Shown here piece by piece: positions 16,621 to 25,800 of a stretch of 64,000 bases of DNA. Made by a program: the position numbers and the translations under genes. This DNA is from Flagellimonas oceani (GTDB lineage: Bacteria; Bacteroidota; Bacteroidia; Flavobacteriales; Flavobacteriaceae): assembly GCF_011068285.1 (NCBI RefSeq), contig NZ_CP049616.1, positions 1,654,501-1,718,500 on the forward strand, read 5' to 3'. Within the stretch, counting starts at the first letter, position 1; every line of letters begins with the position of its first letter. The notes under the pieces are model-generated. The model ran no database searches, had not been told where the DNA came from, and was given only the letters and a program-made list of their open reading frames with translations.

Positions 16621-17808
16621 TTATCCCTTGTAAGTCACCCTGTAAATGGCGTTGCCCTCATCGTCGGAGATGAGCAGGGAACCATCTTGCAGGAACAGTA
16701 AATCCACCGGCCTACCAAATGCCTCTTGCGATTCTTCGTCCAGCCAGCCATCTATAAAAGGTTCGTAGCTTACGGCCTCGCCGTTTTCCAGTTTTACCAT
16801 GCTTACCCGGTACCCCACTTTTTTGGAACGGTTCCAAGAACCGTGCTCTGCCATAAACGCGTGGCCGGTATATGTATCGGGGAACATGGGGCCTTGGCCA
16901 AACTTAACGCCCAAAGCCGCTACGTGGGCCTGCAATGGCTGCACCGGCGCCACAAAATCGGAACAGGGTCGCTGGTCGCCATACTCGGGATCTTTAATGG
17001 TTCCGCCATGGCAGAACGGATACCCAAAATGCTGGCCTACCTCTGTTAATTTGTTCAGCTCTCCCGGAGGGGTATCATCGCCCATCATATCCCTGTTGTT
17101 ATCGGTAAACCAAAGTTCCTTGGTCTCCGGGTGCCACGTAAACCCTACGGTGTTCCGTACACCGTGCGCTACGATCTCCCGGTTGCTGCCATCGAGGTCC
17201 ATTCGGGTAATGGAGGCATAACGCTTGTCCACCGTGGCGCTGTCGCAAATATTGCAGGGGGCGCCAACGGGCACGTACAATTTGTCGTCGGGGCCAAAAG
17301 CGATGTATTTCCAGCCGTGGTGGAACTCGGTGGGGTAATCATCGTAGACCAGTTCGGGTTCCTTCGGGTTTTCCAACTGGGACTCGATATCCGCGTACTT
17401 GAACATTTTGCTCACCGCTGCAACGTACAGGTCGCCATTTTTGAACGCAACCCCGTTGGGCTGCTCCAGATCGGAGGCAATGGTATAGGTCTTGTCTACC
17501 TTGTAGTCGCCATCGGAATCTTTGAGCGCATAGACTTTTCCCTCGTTACGGGTGCCCACAAATAGGGTTCCATCGTCGCCCATGGCCATGGAACGGGCCC
17601 CTTCAATATTTTCCGCATATACGTCTATGCTAAATCCATCGGGCAGGTTGAGGCGGTCCAGTGGCAAATCGGTGGTGGTTTCGGTATTTTCCGCTACTTC
17701 TTCTTGGGTCGGTTCCTCTTGGTCCTTTTTGTTTTCCTTACAGGCCACAAAAGCCGTCAAGAGCATCAAAATAAATATTGACCGTTGGGTCAAGGTGTAC
17801 ATTTTCAT
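16621..17808 (-). CDS. PQQ-dependent sugar dehydrogenase-like (L-sorbosone dehydrogenase family) lipoprotein
   Basis: A 395-residue protein with leader and lipobox (LLTAFVAC), then a low-complexity acidic linker and a six-bladed propeller: LNLPDGFSIDVYAENIEGARSMAMGD, QPNGVAFKNGDLYVAA, HHGWKYIAFGPDDKLYVPVGAPCNIC, HGVRNTVGFTWHP, AEHGSWNRSKKVGYRV and GRPVDLLFLQDGSLLISDDEGNAIYRV. These are the conserved segments of the glucose/sorbosone dehydrogenase family, which binds PQQ in the central cavity and oxidises sugars in the periplasm. The natural substrate and cofactor use in this family member are not known. It stands alone. Confidence 0.85.
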   Translation of the reverse strand: MKMYTLTQRSIFILMLLTAFVACKENKKDQEEPTQEEVAENTETTTDLPLDRLNLPDGFSIDVYAENIEGARSMAMGDDGTLFVGTRNEGKVYALKDSDGDYKVDKTYTIASDLEQPNGVAFKNGDLYVAAVSKMFKYADIESQLENPKEPELVYDDYPTEFHHGWKYIAFGPDDKLYVPVGAPCNICDSATVDKRYASITRMDLDGSNREIVAHGVRNTVGFTWHPETKELWFTDNNRDMMGDDTPPGELNKLTEVGQHFGYPFCHGGTIKDPEYGDQRPCSDFVAPVQPLQAHVAALGVKFGQGPMFPDTYTGHAFMAEHGSWNRSKKVGYRVSMVKLENGEAVSYEPFIDGWLDEESQEAFGRPVDLLFLQDGSLLISDDEGNAIYRVTYKG

Positions 17809-17929
17809 TTTACTAGTTTAGATGTTTTGGTTTCTGAATCAATAAAGCTATGACAAAATGATGGAAAGTGGAAGGATATCCCACGGCAATGGTCGAAAGA
17901 GCCAAATGAAATTGGTTCCTCCCTATTTT

Positions 17930-18487
17930 CTATTCCTTCTTTTGATACTCGGAAAGGTCGCCCTGATACCAAATATTGGTACGATGGCTACTGGATACCG
18001 TTAGGCGGGCATTGCCATTTGGGTAAAGTTGGGCGATCACCTGATAATTCTCGGATTCGTTGCTGATGTTGAACCGCATGGTCTTGCCGGAATCCTTTTT
18101 ATTTGGGGAAACGGAAAAGTCCCTGGGTATGCCCTCAAACTTGATGCCTGCCTTGTTTTGGTTGTAAAAACCGCCCAATTGGCGCTCCCCGAAGAAGGGC
18201 AGATCGGCCTCTACGCTGTCGCCCACCATGCGCAGATAGCCGCCCGAGCCGGAAATGTCTATACGGCTAGCGGTACTGCCAAAGGGCAAAAGCCCTGCAT
18301 TTGCGATACTGTTCAAGCCTTGGCTGGCCATGGGCTGGGCCCAATTGGCATCAATCTGAAATTGTTGGTTTTGGATCATTTTGTCCAAAGCGGCGATTGC
18401 TTCCGGCGATGACTGGTCCTTGCTCGAGGCACAGGCCACTGACATCAAAAGAAAAAGATAAGCTCCAAATTTTAGGATAGACTTCAT
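17930..18487 (-). CDS. DUF4251 family secreted protein
   Basis: A 185-residue protein with a hydrophobic leader ending in a Cys (LLMSVACAS), so probably lipidated. The body shows the DUF4251 pattern: a helix NQQFQIDANWAQPM, then GYLRMVGDSVEADLPFFGERQLGG, the DFSVSPNKKDSGKTMRF strands and TVSSSHRTNIWYQGDLS at the end. The family is common in Bacteroidota and has no known function. It lies between the sugar dehydrogenase-like and DMT transporter genes, with gaps of over 65 bases on both sides. Confidence 0.8.
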   Translation of the reverse strand: MKSILKFGAYLFLLMSVACASSKDQSSPEAIAALDKMIQNQQFQIDANWAQPMASQGLNSIANAGLLPFGSTASRIDISGSGGYLRMVGDSVEADLPFFGERQLGGFYNQNKAGIKFEGIPRDFSVSPNKKDSGKTMRFNISNESENYQVIAQLYPNGNARLTVSSSHRTNIWYQGDLSEYQKKE

Positions 18488-18555
18488 TGTTTTACGTGTT
18501 TACTTCATTCAAAATACAAAAAAGCAATGCCAATTCCGAGACAAATAACGGAGTC

Positions 18556-19473
18556 TTAACGTTTAAAGCGCTCAAAAATGGCCAAGGTCTTTTTGGTATT
18601 GATGAAATAGACACCTGTCAGCAATATGGCCGCCGCCAGAATGGATTGCAGGGTAATCTGTTCGTCCAAAAAATACCAGCCCAACAACAGTGCTACAATG
18701 GGGTTCACATAAGTGGAGGTGGCCACTTTTTCCGGGGAAACGGTCTTGAGCAGGTAGTTGAACGAGGTAAAGGCCAAGATACTGCCAAAAAAGATGAGCA
18801 ACAGCATCGAAATCTGCACATCGCCGCTCCAAGCCAATGGGGACGACCATTCTTCACCAAACCCAAGGCTCATCAAACTTAAAATAAGGCCCGCAAAGAA
18901 CATTTGGTAGCCCGTGTTCACAAAGTAATTGGTGGGCAGGTCGGCTTTCGCCACAAAAAGACTGGCATAGGCCCAACAGAGCATACAAAAGAATATCATT
19001 GCCATTCCCACGATGGACTCTTCTTGGGCAATGATCTGTTTTTGGCTCACCAGCAGGTAAATGCCCACAATGCCCAAAACCACTCCCACTACGGACATGG
19101 GCTGTATTTTTTTTCCTTGGAGTATACGCATCATCAAAAGGATAATGAGCGGTTGGGACGATATTTCGAGGGCCGCGAAGCCGGTATCCACATAACGCAG
19201 CGCCCAAACGACCAAACCGTTGCCGACACTCAAAAAAAGTATGCCCGCAATAACGGAGTTGAGCAATTGCTTTTTGGTAATGCGCAACGAAATCCCCATA
19301 AGTTTTGCCAAGATAAAAATACAGAGTCCCGCCACGGTGAACCTGCAGCTCGCCAACATAAACGGTTCCAGTTCCATAACGGCTATCTTGTTCAGCAAAT
19401 AGGTGGAGCCCCATATAAAATAGATGGCAAAAAATGCGAGGATGACAAGTACGGAGTTTGAGGATTTTGCCAC
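18556..19473 (-). CDS. EamA-family (DMT superfamily) transporter
   Basis: A 305-residue protein with ten predicted membrane helices in two EamA repeats. The first repeat begins FAIYFIWGSTYLLNKIAV and the second AYASLFVAKADLP; the ATSTYVNPIVALLLGWYFLDE segment near the end is the signature of the drug/metabolite exporter branch (RhaT/YdcZ-like, PF00892 twice). The substrate cannot be predicted; relatives export amino acids or metabolites. Monocistronic. Confidence 0.85.
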   Translation of the reverse strand: MAKSSNSVLVILAFFAIYFIWGSTYLLNKIAVMELEPFMLASCRFTVAGLCIFILAKLMGISLRITKKQLLNSVIAGILFLSVGNGLVVWALRYVDTGFAALEISSQPLIILLMMRILQGKKIQPMSVVGVVLGIVGIYLLVSQKQIIAQEESIVGMAMIFFCMLCWAYASLFVAKADLPTNYFVNTGYQMFFAGLILSLMSLGFGEEWSSPLAWSGDVQISMLLLIFFGSILAFTSFNYLLKTVSPEKVATSTYVNPIVALLLGWYFLDEQITLQSILAAAILLTGVYFINTKKTLAIFERFKR

Positions 19474-19558
19474 GGAAAGACGGTTTTAGTGTCCGGCAAA
19501 ATTACGCATGAATATTGGGCAAAAGGGGATTTGTTGAAAATTTAGGATAAAATCCAAG

Positions 19559-19891
19559 TTACAGAGGCTTGTTAAGGTCGAACAGGTATGCCGCGAACTC
19601 GCTTTCCAATATTTTAAAACGGTCCAGATGGGATTTGATTTCGGTGGTATCCGTTTCCGTTAGGTCCACCTTTTGATTTCTTATTTTGGACAACACTCTT
19701 TTTTGATGCTTCCTAAATTCCTGGATATGCCTATTGAGCTCGTAAAACTTTTCGAACCGCTGCGGGCATTTGGGCTCATACGTGTACGAATTGAGCTTTT
19801 CGGAAAGCCGTTGTACCATACGTTCGTTTCTTTCCACCCTAACAAGAAGTTCCTGTTTGTGCTCAATAGTGTTGGGGCTTATACTTTGCAT
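19559..19891 (-). CDS. Small coiled-coil protein, function unknown
   Basis: A 110-residue soluble protein that is almost wholly helical: VRVERNERMVQRLSEKLNSY, FYELNRHIQEFRKHQKRVLSKI and FKILESEFAAYLFDL have heptad-like spacing. No signal peptide or known domain was recognised. Codon use fits the neighbours and the start has the expected ATG, so I take it as a real gene of unknown role. Confidence 0.6.
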   Translation of the reverse strand: MQSISPNTIEHKQELLVRVERNERMVQRLSEKLNSYTYEPKCPQRFEKFYELNRHIQEFRKHQKRVLSKIRNQKVDLTETDTTEIKSHLDRFKILESEFAAYLFDLNKPL

Positions 19892-20004
19892 GGCTTTACA
19901 AGATTTTAATGGTGTAACGTGTTGTTCACTATTAAGTTAAAACAATTCTTGCAATACTGTAACGGCTTAACTCACATTTAATAGTTTATTTAACATCTGG
20001 CCAT

Positions 20005-20032
20005 AAAAAAAGCCCGGTTTTATCCGGGCCTT
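20005..20032 (-). terminator. Intrinsic terminator of the lipocalin/OmpA operon
   Basis: GCCCGG (20012-20017) pairs with CCGGGC (20024-20029) across a 6-nt loop; the minus strand continues with seven T. It ends the two-gene unit 23 bases after the OmpA-like stop. Confidence 0.85.
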
Positions 20033-20055
20033 ATGTTCTGCAAAGAGAAAGACCT

Positions 20056-20748
20056 TTAATTTTCTGTCTGCTCTTTGGCTTCCTCTTTAAGCTCGTCGCT
20101 GGCTATAATGGCCAACTCCACACGTCTGTTCGCTGCTTTTCCCGAAGCTGTTTCGTTGCTTTCGATAGGTTGCTCCTCGCCGTACCATTTAGTGGTAAAA
20201 CGTCCGCTGGAAATACCTTTGGACACCAAATAACTGGTTACCGCTTGGGCCCTGCGTTGTGAAAGCCCCATGTTGTAATCGGCAGCTCCATCGGAATCGG
20301 TATGGCCTTCGACCAAGATGTTGGTTTTTGGGTATTCCTTAAAGATTCCTGCCAATTTGTCCAATGTAGTGGCAGAAGCGCCTTTGATATCGGATTTGTT
20401 GGTGTCAAAATAAACACCGTTCTCTCCGCTAAAGGTAACGTTGATACCCTCGCCTACCCTTTGCACTTCGGCACCTGGGATTTCTTGCTCGATTTTTTCG
20501 GCCTGCCTGTCCATACGGTTACCTATATAACCACCGGCGGCTCCACCCACCACAGCACCGATAATGGCGCCCAGCGCGGTGTTTCCTTTACCAACGTTGT
20601 TACCGATGACACCACCGATAACGGCACCGCCACCGGCACCGATTGCAGCACCTTTTTGGGTGTTGTTGGCATTTTTGACAGCATCACAGCTAATGATCAT
20701 GGTCAACGCTAAAAAAGCAGTTGCACCTTTCAATACAATATTTTTCAT
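20056..20748 (-). CDS. OmpA-family lipoprotein with glycine-zipper domain
   Basis: From the ATG at 20748 the product has 230 residues; an in-frame start at 20778 would lie inside the upstream gene. Leader LALTMIISC is a lipobox. A glycine-zipper segment (AAIGAGGGAVIGGVIGNNVG and GAVVGGAAGGYIGNRMDR, about residues 30-85) is followed by an OmpA C-terminal peptidoglycan-binding domain with NILVEGHTDSDG and LSQRRAQAVTSYL. Such proteins tether the outer membrane to the wall. Its start is 4 bases after the lipocalin-like stop, a pairing that recurs in flavobacteria. Confidence 0.9.
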   Translation of the reverse strand: MKNIVLKGATAFLALTMIISCDAVKNANNTQKGAAIGAGGGAVIGGVIGNNVGKGNTALGAIIGAVVGGAAGGYIGNRMDRQAEKIEQEIPGAEVQRVGEGINVTFSGENGVYFDTNKSDIKGASATTLDKLAGIFKEYPKTNILVEGHTDSDGAADYNMGLSQRRAQAVTSYLVSKGISSGRFTTKWYGEEQPIESNETASGKAANRRVELAIIASDELKEEAKEQTEN

Positions 20749-20752
20749 GTAA

Positions 20753-21238
20753 TTATTTTTTTGAGAATTCGTAAACAATGGTCACACTCTGACCGTCAAC
20801 CGAAACATTGGAGTTAAGCGTCATAGACTGCTCGGACAAACTAACAATGTTCAAACGGTATCCGTAACCTCCAGAGATATCCTTTCGGTTTTCATCAATA
20901 AACTTGAACTGTAATTGACTCTGGTAATTTTGTTCCGGCTCCACAACGGACCATCTAAAAAAACGGTCGCCTCCTTGGCAGAGGGAACTTGGAGCTATCG
21001 TATAGCGCCCAGTACTGTTATTGTCCCTAAAAAACCACTCACTGTCCTCAAAGCAGATATCCTCTGCATCGTTGAAGATGGTGGATTTAAAGTTTCCGGA
21101 AGCATTTTGGTAGTAAACATTGTCCAAGTTCCAAGTTCCGCTGAACAAGTCTCGCTGTGTTCTAGCGCTTTTGGAAACCGAACATGATGAGAGCAAAAGT
21201 CCCACCACTGTAATCAATAAGAGTGATCGTTTCATCAT
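20753..21238 (-). CDS. Lipocalin-like lipoprotein
   Basis: A 161-residue protein with leader and lipobox (VVGLLLSSCS). The body begins LFSGTWNLDNVYYQN, the GxW motif region of lipocalin-fold proteins, then antiparallel strands ending VDGQSVTIVYEFSKK. It is the first gene of a two-gene unit with the OmpA-like gene (4-base gap), which suggests that both act in the outer membrane. The ligand is unknown. Confidence 0.8.
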   Translation of the reverse strand: MMKRSLLLITVVGLLLSSCSVSKSARTQRDLFSGTWNLDNVYYQNASGNFKSTIFNDAEDICFEDSEWFFRDNNSTGRYTIAPSSLCQGGDRFFRWSVVEPEQNYQSQLQFKFIDENRKDISGGYGYRLNIVSLSEQSMTLNSNVSVDGQSVTIVYEFSKK

Positions 21239-21346
21239 AGATAATTAAGTTAATGTTTAAGGATATACGTTTGGGGACGTATTTATAGTTGTTAAATTAT
21301 GAAAAAAATGGCTAATCCGCTTACTTTAAACGGGATAAACAACATA

Positions 21347-23326
21347 TTAATATCGATACAGTTCAACTAATTCCGATTCGAACCGATTTTTGGGCAAATA
21401 ATTTGTTTCGAGTGATCTTGCAAAGGGAACCGGGGTTTCCAAACTGCCCACCCTTTTGACGGGAGCGTCCAAATATTCAAAACAATTTTCCATCACCATG
21501 GCCGATATATCGCTGGCAATGCCCCCGAACAAAGTATCCTCTTGCAGTATGATCAATTTGCCCGTCTTTTTCACCGAATCGAAAATGGCTTCCTTATCCA
21601 AGGGTTGAAGCGTTCTCAAATCCAGCACATCCGCATCAATCTCTGGGTATTTTTCCAAAACTTCCAGCGCCCAATGCACCCCTGCACCGTAGGTTACCAC
21701 AGATAGGGATTCCCCCTCCTTCAACAGTTTGGCCTTGCCAAAAGGCAATGTGTAATAATCCGTAGGAACATCTCCCTTAACACTGCGGTACAATCCCTTA
21801 TGTTCAAAAAACAGCACCGGGTTGGGGTCGTTGATCGCCGTGTTCAATAATCCTTTTGCATCATCCGGGAATGCGGGGTAAACGACTTTTAAACCTGGTG
21901 TTTTGGTGAACCAGGCCTCGTTGGTCTGGGAATGGAACGGCCCCGCCCCTACGCCACCACCGCAGGGCATGCGTATTACCACATCGGCTTTTTCGTTCCA
22001 ACGGTAATGTACTTTGGCCAAATAATTTACGATTGGGTTGAAGCCAGAGCTCACAAAATCGGCGAACTGCATTTCAACGACGGCCTTCATACCGTTAATG
22101 GACAGCCCCATGGCCGTAGAGACTATGGACGATTCACAAATGGGTGTATTCCGCACCCGGCTCTTGCCAAATTTGGGCACAAAACCTTCGGTGATTTTAA
22201 ACACTCCGCCATAATCCGCCACATCTTGTCCCATGATGATGAGTTCGTTGTGACGGTACATGGATTGCTCCAAACCTTGGGAGATGGCATCCACAAAACG
22301 GATGTTCTCTTTTGAGTCTGACTTAGGTTCAATATTTTGATAATCAAAATTATGGTACACCTCATTCAACTCTTTACTTTCAATACAATCAATCTCGCTC
22401 TCATCAAAGGCCAACTGCAAGTTTGCATTGATTTCCTCGGTGAATCCCGCCTTAAGTTCCTCAATATGATCATGGGTAAGCACCCCTTCCTCCAATAAAA
22501 ATTCTTCATAATTGGAAATAGGGTCTTTTTTGCCCCATTCCTTCATCAACTTGTCCGGGACATATTTAGTGCCACTCGCCTCTTCGTGACCCCGCATGCG
22601 AAAAGTCTTGAATTCCAGCAATACGGGTCTTGGACGTCTTCGGATTGCCTTGCACAATTCATCGACCTTGGTGTACACCTCCAAAATGTTGTTTCCATCA
22701 ATTATTCGCGATTCCATACCATATCCTTTGGCACGGTCCGCCAAATGTTCACACTTGTATTGCTCATTGGTCGGCGTGGAAAGTCCATACCCATTGTTTT
22801 CGATACAGAACAAAACAGGGAGGTTCCACACGGAGGCCACGTTCAATGCTTCGTGAAAATCCCCTTCACTAGTGGCTCCTTCACCTGTAAATACTGCAGT
22901 TACACGCTTTTTTCTTCGGAGCATGTCCGCTAAGGCGATTCCGTCGGCCACTCCAAGTTGGGGCCCCAAATGGGAGATCATACCGATTATTTTATATTCT
23001 TGGGTCCCAAAATGAAAACTACGGTCCCTGCCTTGGGTAAATCCGCTCTGTTTTCCTTGCCATTGGGCAAAAAGACGGTTCAAAGGAATGTTTCTGGAAG
23101 TGAAGACGCCCAAATTTCTATGCATGGGGAGGATATACTCGCTTTCCTTGAGTGCCTGGGTCACTCCAACGGAAATGGCCTCCTGCCCCATTCCACTGAA
23201 CCACTTGGAAATTTTGCCCTGCCTTAGAAGAATCAACATTTTTTCCTCTATCATCCTTGGCTTCAACATGCCTGTGTACAACTCCAGCAACTTTTCGCGT
23301 TCCAAGCTGCCAACATGATACCTCAT
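21347..23326 (-). CDS. 2-oxoacid dehydrogenase E1, fused alpha and beta subunits
   Basis: A 659-residue protein combining both E1 subunits. The alpha half (about 1-325) has the thiamine-diphosphate motif GEGATSEGDF (148-157) ending in ENNGYGLS near 176-183. The beta half (about 340-659) has EKSMY-like helix, GQDVADYGGVFKITEGF, TPICESSIVSTAMGLSINGMKAVVEMQFADF and LDLRTLQPLDKEAI. It decarboxylates a 2-oxoacid and passes the acyl group to the E2 lipoyl domain; by sequence it is most like branched-chain E1, but pyruvate cannot be excluded. Fused E1 is usual in this phylum. No E2 or E3 gene is adjacent. Confidence 0.9.
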   Translation of the reverse strand: MRYHVGSLEREKLLELYTGMLKPRMIEEKMLILLRQGKISKWFSGMGQEAISVGVTQALKESEYILPMHRNLGVFTSRNIPLNRLFAQWQGKQSGFTQGRDRSFHFGTQEYKIIGMISHLGPQLGVADGIALADMLRRKKRVTAVFTGEGATSEGDFHEALNVASVWNLPVLFCIENNGYGLSTPTNEQYKCEHLADRAKGYGMESRIIDGNNILEVYTKVDELCKAIRRRPRPVLLEFKTFRMRGHEEASGTKYVPDKLMKEWGKKDPISNYEEFLLEEGVLTHDHIEELKAGFTEEINANLQLAFDESEIDCIESKELNEVYHNFDYQNIEPKSDSKENIRFVDAISQGLEQSMYRHNELIIMGQDVADYGGVFKITEGFVPKFGKSRVRNTPICESSIVSTAMGLSINGMKAVVEMQFADFVSSGFNPIVNYLAKVHYRWNEKADVVIRMPCGGGVGAGPFHSQTNEAWFTKTPGLKVVYPAFPDDAKGLLNTAINDPNPVLFFEHKGLYRSVKGDVPTDYYTLPFGKAKLLKEGESLSVVTYGAGVHWALEVLEKYPEIDADVLDLRTLQPLDKEAIFDSVKKTGKLIILQEDTLFGGIASDISAMVMENCFEYLDAPVKRVGSLETPVPFARSLETNYLPKNRFESELVELYRY

Positions 23327-23407
23327 ATCGTAAAAATTCTGTTGGCTAAAAGTAGTAAAAAGCCCTTCAAAACGCTTTAAAATTCTAAAACCTTCAGCTT
23401 ATTTCCT

Positions 23408-23415
23408 TATTTTTG
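23408..23415 (+). promoter_or_regulatory. Bacteroidota -7 promoter element (TATTTTTG)
   Basis: Matches the TAnnTTTG consensus of the primary sigma factor in this phylum and lies 22 bases before the ATG of the oxygenase gene. No clear -33 TTG is seen at the usual spacing. Confidence 0.4.
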
Positions 23416-23437
23416 ATTTTACATCAAAGATGATACT

Positions 23438-24388
23438 ATGAGTGCGATTCCAAGTGTGGACCTGAACGACTTTGTTTCGGGCGACCCAAAACGAAAAGAA
23501 AAATTTGTCAATGAAATAGGTGCCGCTTTTGAGGATATTGGCTTTGTGGCGCTGAGCGGACATTTTTTATCCGATAAATTGGTGAACGACCTTTACAGCG
23601 AGATAAAAAAATTCTTCAACCTTCCGCAGGACGTAAAAGATAAATATGAAATTGAAGGCATAGGCGGCCAACGTGGATATACTTCCTTTGGAAAAGAACA
23701 CGCCAAAGGAAAAAAAGAAGGCGACCTGAAGGAATTCTGGCATTTTGGGCAGTATGTGGAAGACAATCCAGAATTGGAAGCCGAATACCCCGACAATGTT
23801 ACCGTGGCAGAGCTTCCCGATTTTAACGGAGTGGGAAAAGAAACCTACAAAATGCTGGAAAAAACAGCAAAATATGTGTTGCGTGCATTGGCTTTGCACC
23901 TAGATCTTGAGGAGGATTATTTTGATGACTACATCAAAAATGGGAATTCCATTTTAAGGCCCATCCACTATCCGCCTATTACCGAAGAGCCAAAAAACGC
24001 GGTGAGAGCAGCCGCACACGGCGATATCAACCTGATTACATTGCTCATGGGCGCACACGGGAAGGGACTTCAAGTAAAAGACCATGAGGGCAATTGGGTG
24101 GATGCCATTGCCCAACCGGACCAGTTGATGATCAATGTGGGCGATATGCTATCGCGTTTGTCCAACAACAAATTAAAATCCACGATCCATCAAGTCGTAA
24201 ATCCACCAAAAGAACTTTGGGGCACCTCCCGTTATTCCATTCCGTTTTTTATGCATCCCGTGAGCGATATGCCGTTGAACTGCCTGGAAAACTGTATCGA
24301 CGAGGACAATCCCAAAGCATTCGAGGATATTACGGCCGGTGAATACCTGCACGAACGACTTATTGAACTCGGACTCGTAAAAAAATAA
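23438..24388 (+). CDS. Isopenicillin N synthase family 2OG-Fe(II) oxygenase
   Basis: A 316-residue protein with the DIOX_N domain first (IPSVDLNDFVSGDPKRKEKF) and the 2OG-FeII_Oxy domain from about 170. The iron facial triad is visible: His194-x-Asp196 in AAHGDINLITLL and His251 in STIHQVVNPP; Arg265-x-Ser267 (RYS) should bind 2-oxoglutarate. It probably hydroxylates a small molecule in the cytoplasm; the substrate is unknown. The SUI1-like gene follows after 2 bases, so they share an mRNA. Confidence 0.9.
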   Translation: MSAIPSVDLNDFVSGDPKRKEKFVNEIGAAFEDIGFVALSGHFLSDKLVNDLYSEIKKFFNLPQDVKDKYEIEGIGGQRGYTSFGKEHAKGKKEGDLKEFWHFGQYVEDNPELEAEYPDNVTVAELPDFNGVGKETYKMLEKTAKYVLRALALHLDLEEDYFDDYIKNGNSILRPIHYPPITEEPKNAVRAAAHGDINLITLLMGAHGKGLQVKDHEGNWVDAIAQPDQLMINVGDMLSRLSNNKLKSTIHQVVNPPKELWGTSRYSIPFFMHPVSDMPLNCLENCIDEDNPKAFEDITAGEYLHERLIELGLVKK

Positions 24389-24390
24389 AG

Positions 24391-24720
24391 ATGGACCTAC
24401 AAGACCAGCTTAAAAATCTATTTCCCGACCATAAGCCGGAGAACGAACCGGACAATAGCGATAACGGACCCGCATATTGGCTACAAGAGGATCCCATTAT
24501 CTGTAAATATGAAAAACGAAAGGGAAAACCTGTCACTATTATTGAAGGATATAATGGCGCGGATAGCGACTTTAAAAAACTGACCAAAGACCTGAAAACC
24601 CTCTTGGGTGTCGGGGGCAGTTTTAAGAACGAAGCGATTATTATTCAGGGGGATTATCGCGATAAAATCATGGACTTCCTAAAGGAAAATGGATTTTCCG
24701 TAAAGCGTGTTGGCGGATAA
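24391..24720 (+). CDS. yciH: SUI1/YciH-family translation factor
   Basis: A 109-residue protein whose C-terminal 75 residues are the SUI1/eIF1 fold: KGKPVTIIEGYNG, DFKKLTKDLKTLLGVGGSFK and IIIQGDYRDKIMDFLKENGF. Bacterial YciH proteins may affect start-codon choice on the 30S subunit. The first 30 residues are acidic and disordered. It begins 2 bases after the oxygenase stop; a link between the two functions is not evident. Confidence 0.85.
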   Translation: MDLQDQLKNLFPDHKPENEPDNSDNGPAYWLQEDPIICKYEKRKGKPVTIIEGYNGADSDFKKLTKDLKTLLGVGGSFKNEAIIIQGDYRDKIMDFLKENGFSVKRVGG

Positions 24721-24864
24721 TGTAAAAATTTAACAAAAAATCGATTCAGATTTTAATTGATGTTAAAAACTTGTCCAGAACAACAATGTTTTGTGAAAAA
24801 ATTTTTGTGTTCTTGCTTTAAACCTTACTTTTATTCTTCCTAACCAACGAAAACTGAGCTGAAA

Positions 24865-25797
24865 ATGAAATCACTGTTGCACATAACCAACGGGGACAGT
24901 TTCACGTCCAGATTACAGTCTTTACAATTAAAAGGAGACGTAATTACATGGAGAGAGATGCTTTGCGAAGGCAAAACCCTCTCTTCCGTGGGGAGCGAAT
25001 CTTTCTGGAAAACAAGGTTCGAGTTCCTCAATAAAAATTACAAAGTCTCCAAATCTTGGTTCATCGAAAAAACCCTAAAAGAATACAGGTCCCTTTGTAA
25101 TCACAAACAGCAGGACCAAATTGTTCTGTGGTTTGAATATGACCTTTTTTGTCAAATAAACATGCTGGCCGTGCTGAGTTGGCTAAAATCCCACAGAAGA
25201 CATGCCGAAATCTACTTGGTGTGCAGTGGCAAGGTCGAAGGCTCCAGCAAACTTTATGGACTAAATGAGCTGAACGACGAAAAACTGCTCGAGCTCTACG
25301 ACAATAAAAAACTCCTTTCACAGGACGATATTGAATATGCGGATTACATTTGGCAATTGTATTGCAGTGATAATCCCATCCGCTTGGAAAACCAGATTGC
25401 CAACAACGATTTCCAGTTCGAATACCTTTCGGATGCCCTTAAAACGCATTTAAAGCGTTACCCTACCATAAAAAATGGTCTCAACGATTTGGAAAACCAC
25501 ATTTTGGAAGTGGCAAAAGAAGAAAAGCCACAATCCAGAAAAGAGCTAATGGGCAAACTATTGACCAATCAAGGATTTTATGGTTTTGGCGATACACAAT
25601 ATGACAGAATGATTTCTTCCCTGAAACCATTGTTCAGTTCTTTTGACCCCGTGAAATTGACCAAAAAAGGGTTGCACGTGCTAAAACAAGAAGCGAACTA
25701 TTATTCAGAACTTCGTGATAATCAAATGTATCTAGGGGGCTCTTTAAAGTATAACTTCTTATACAATACCGACACCGAACGAATCCTGAAATTGTAA
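24865..25797 (+). CDS. DUF1835 domain protein
   Basis: A 310-residue soluble protein that starts LLHITNGDSFTSRLQSL, the characteristic opening of DUF1835, and continues with GDVITWREMLCEGKT and LWFEYDLFCQINML. The C-terminal half (about 190-310) is helical with winged-helix-like features (KNGLNDLENHILEVAKE, SRKELMGKLL) and is not recognised. Function unknown. It is followed after 3 bases by the nucleoside phosphorylase gene, so the two are likely cotranscribed; a role in nucleotide metabolism would be a guess. Confidence 0.8.
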   Translation: MKSLLHITNGDSFTSRLQSLQLKGDVITWREMLCEGKTLSSVGSESFWKTRFEFLNKNYKVSKSWFIEKTLKEYRSLCNHKQQDQIVLWFEYDLFCQINMLAVLSWLKSHRRHAEIYLVCSGKVEGSSKLYGLNELNDEKLLELYDNKKLLSQDDIEYADYIWQLYCSDNPIRLENQIANNDFQFEYLSDALKTHLKRYPTIKNGLNDLENHILEVAKEEKPQSRKELMGKLLTNQGFYGFGDTQYDRMISSLKPLFSSFDPVKLTKKGLHVLKQEANYYSELRDNQMYLGGSLKYNFLYNTDTERILKL

Positions 25798-25800
25798 TAG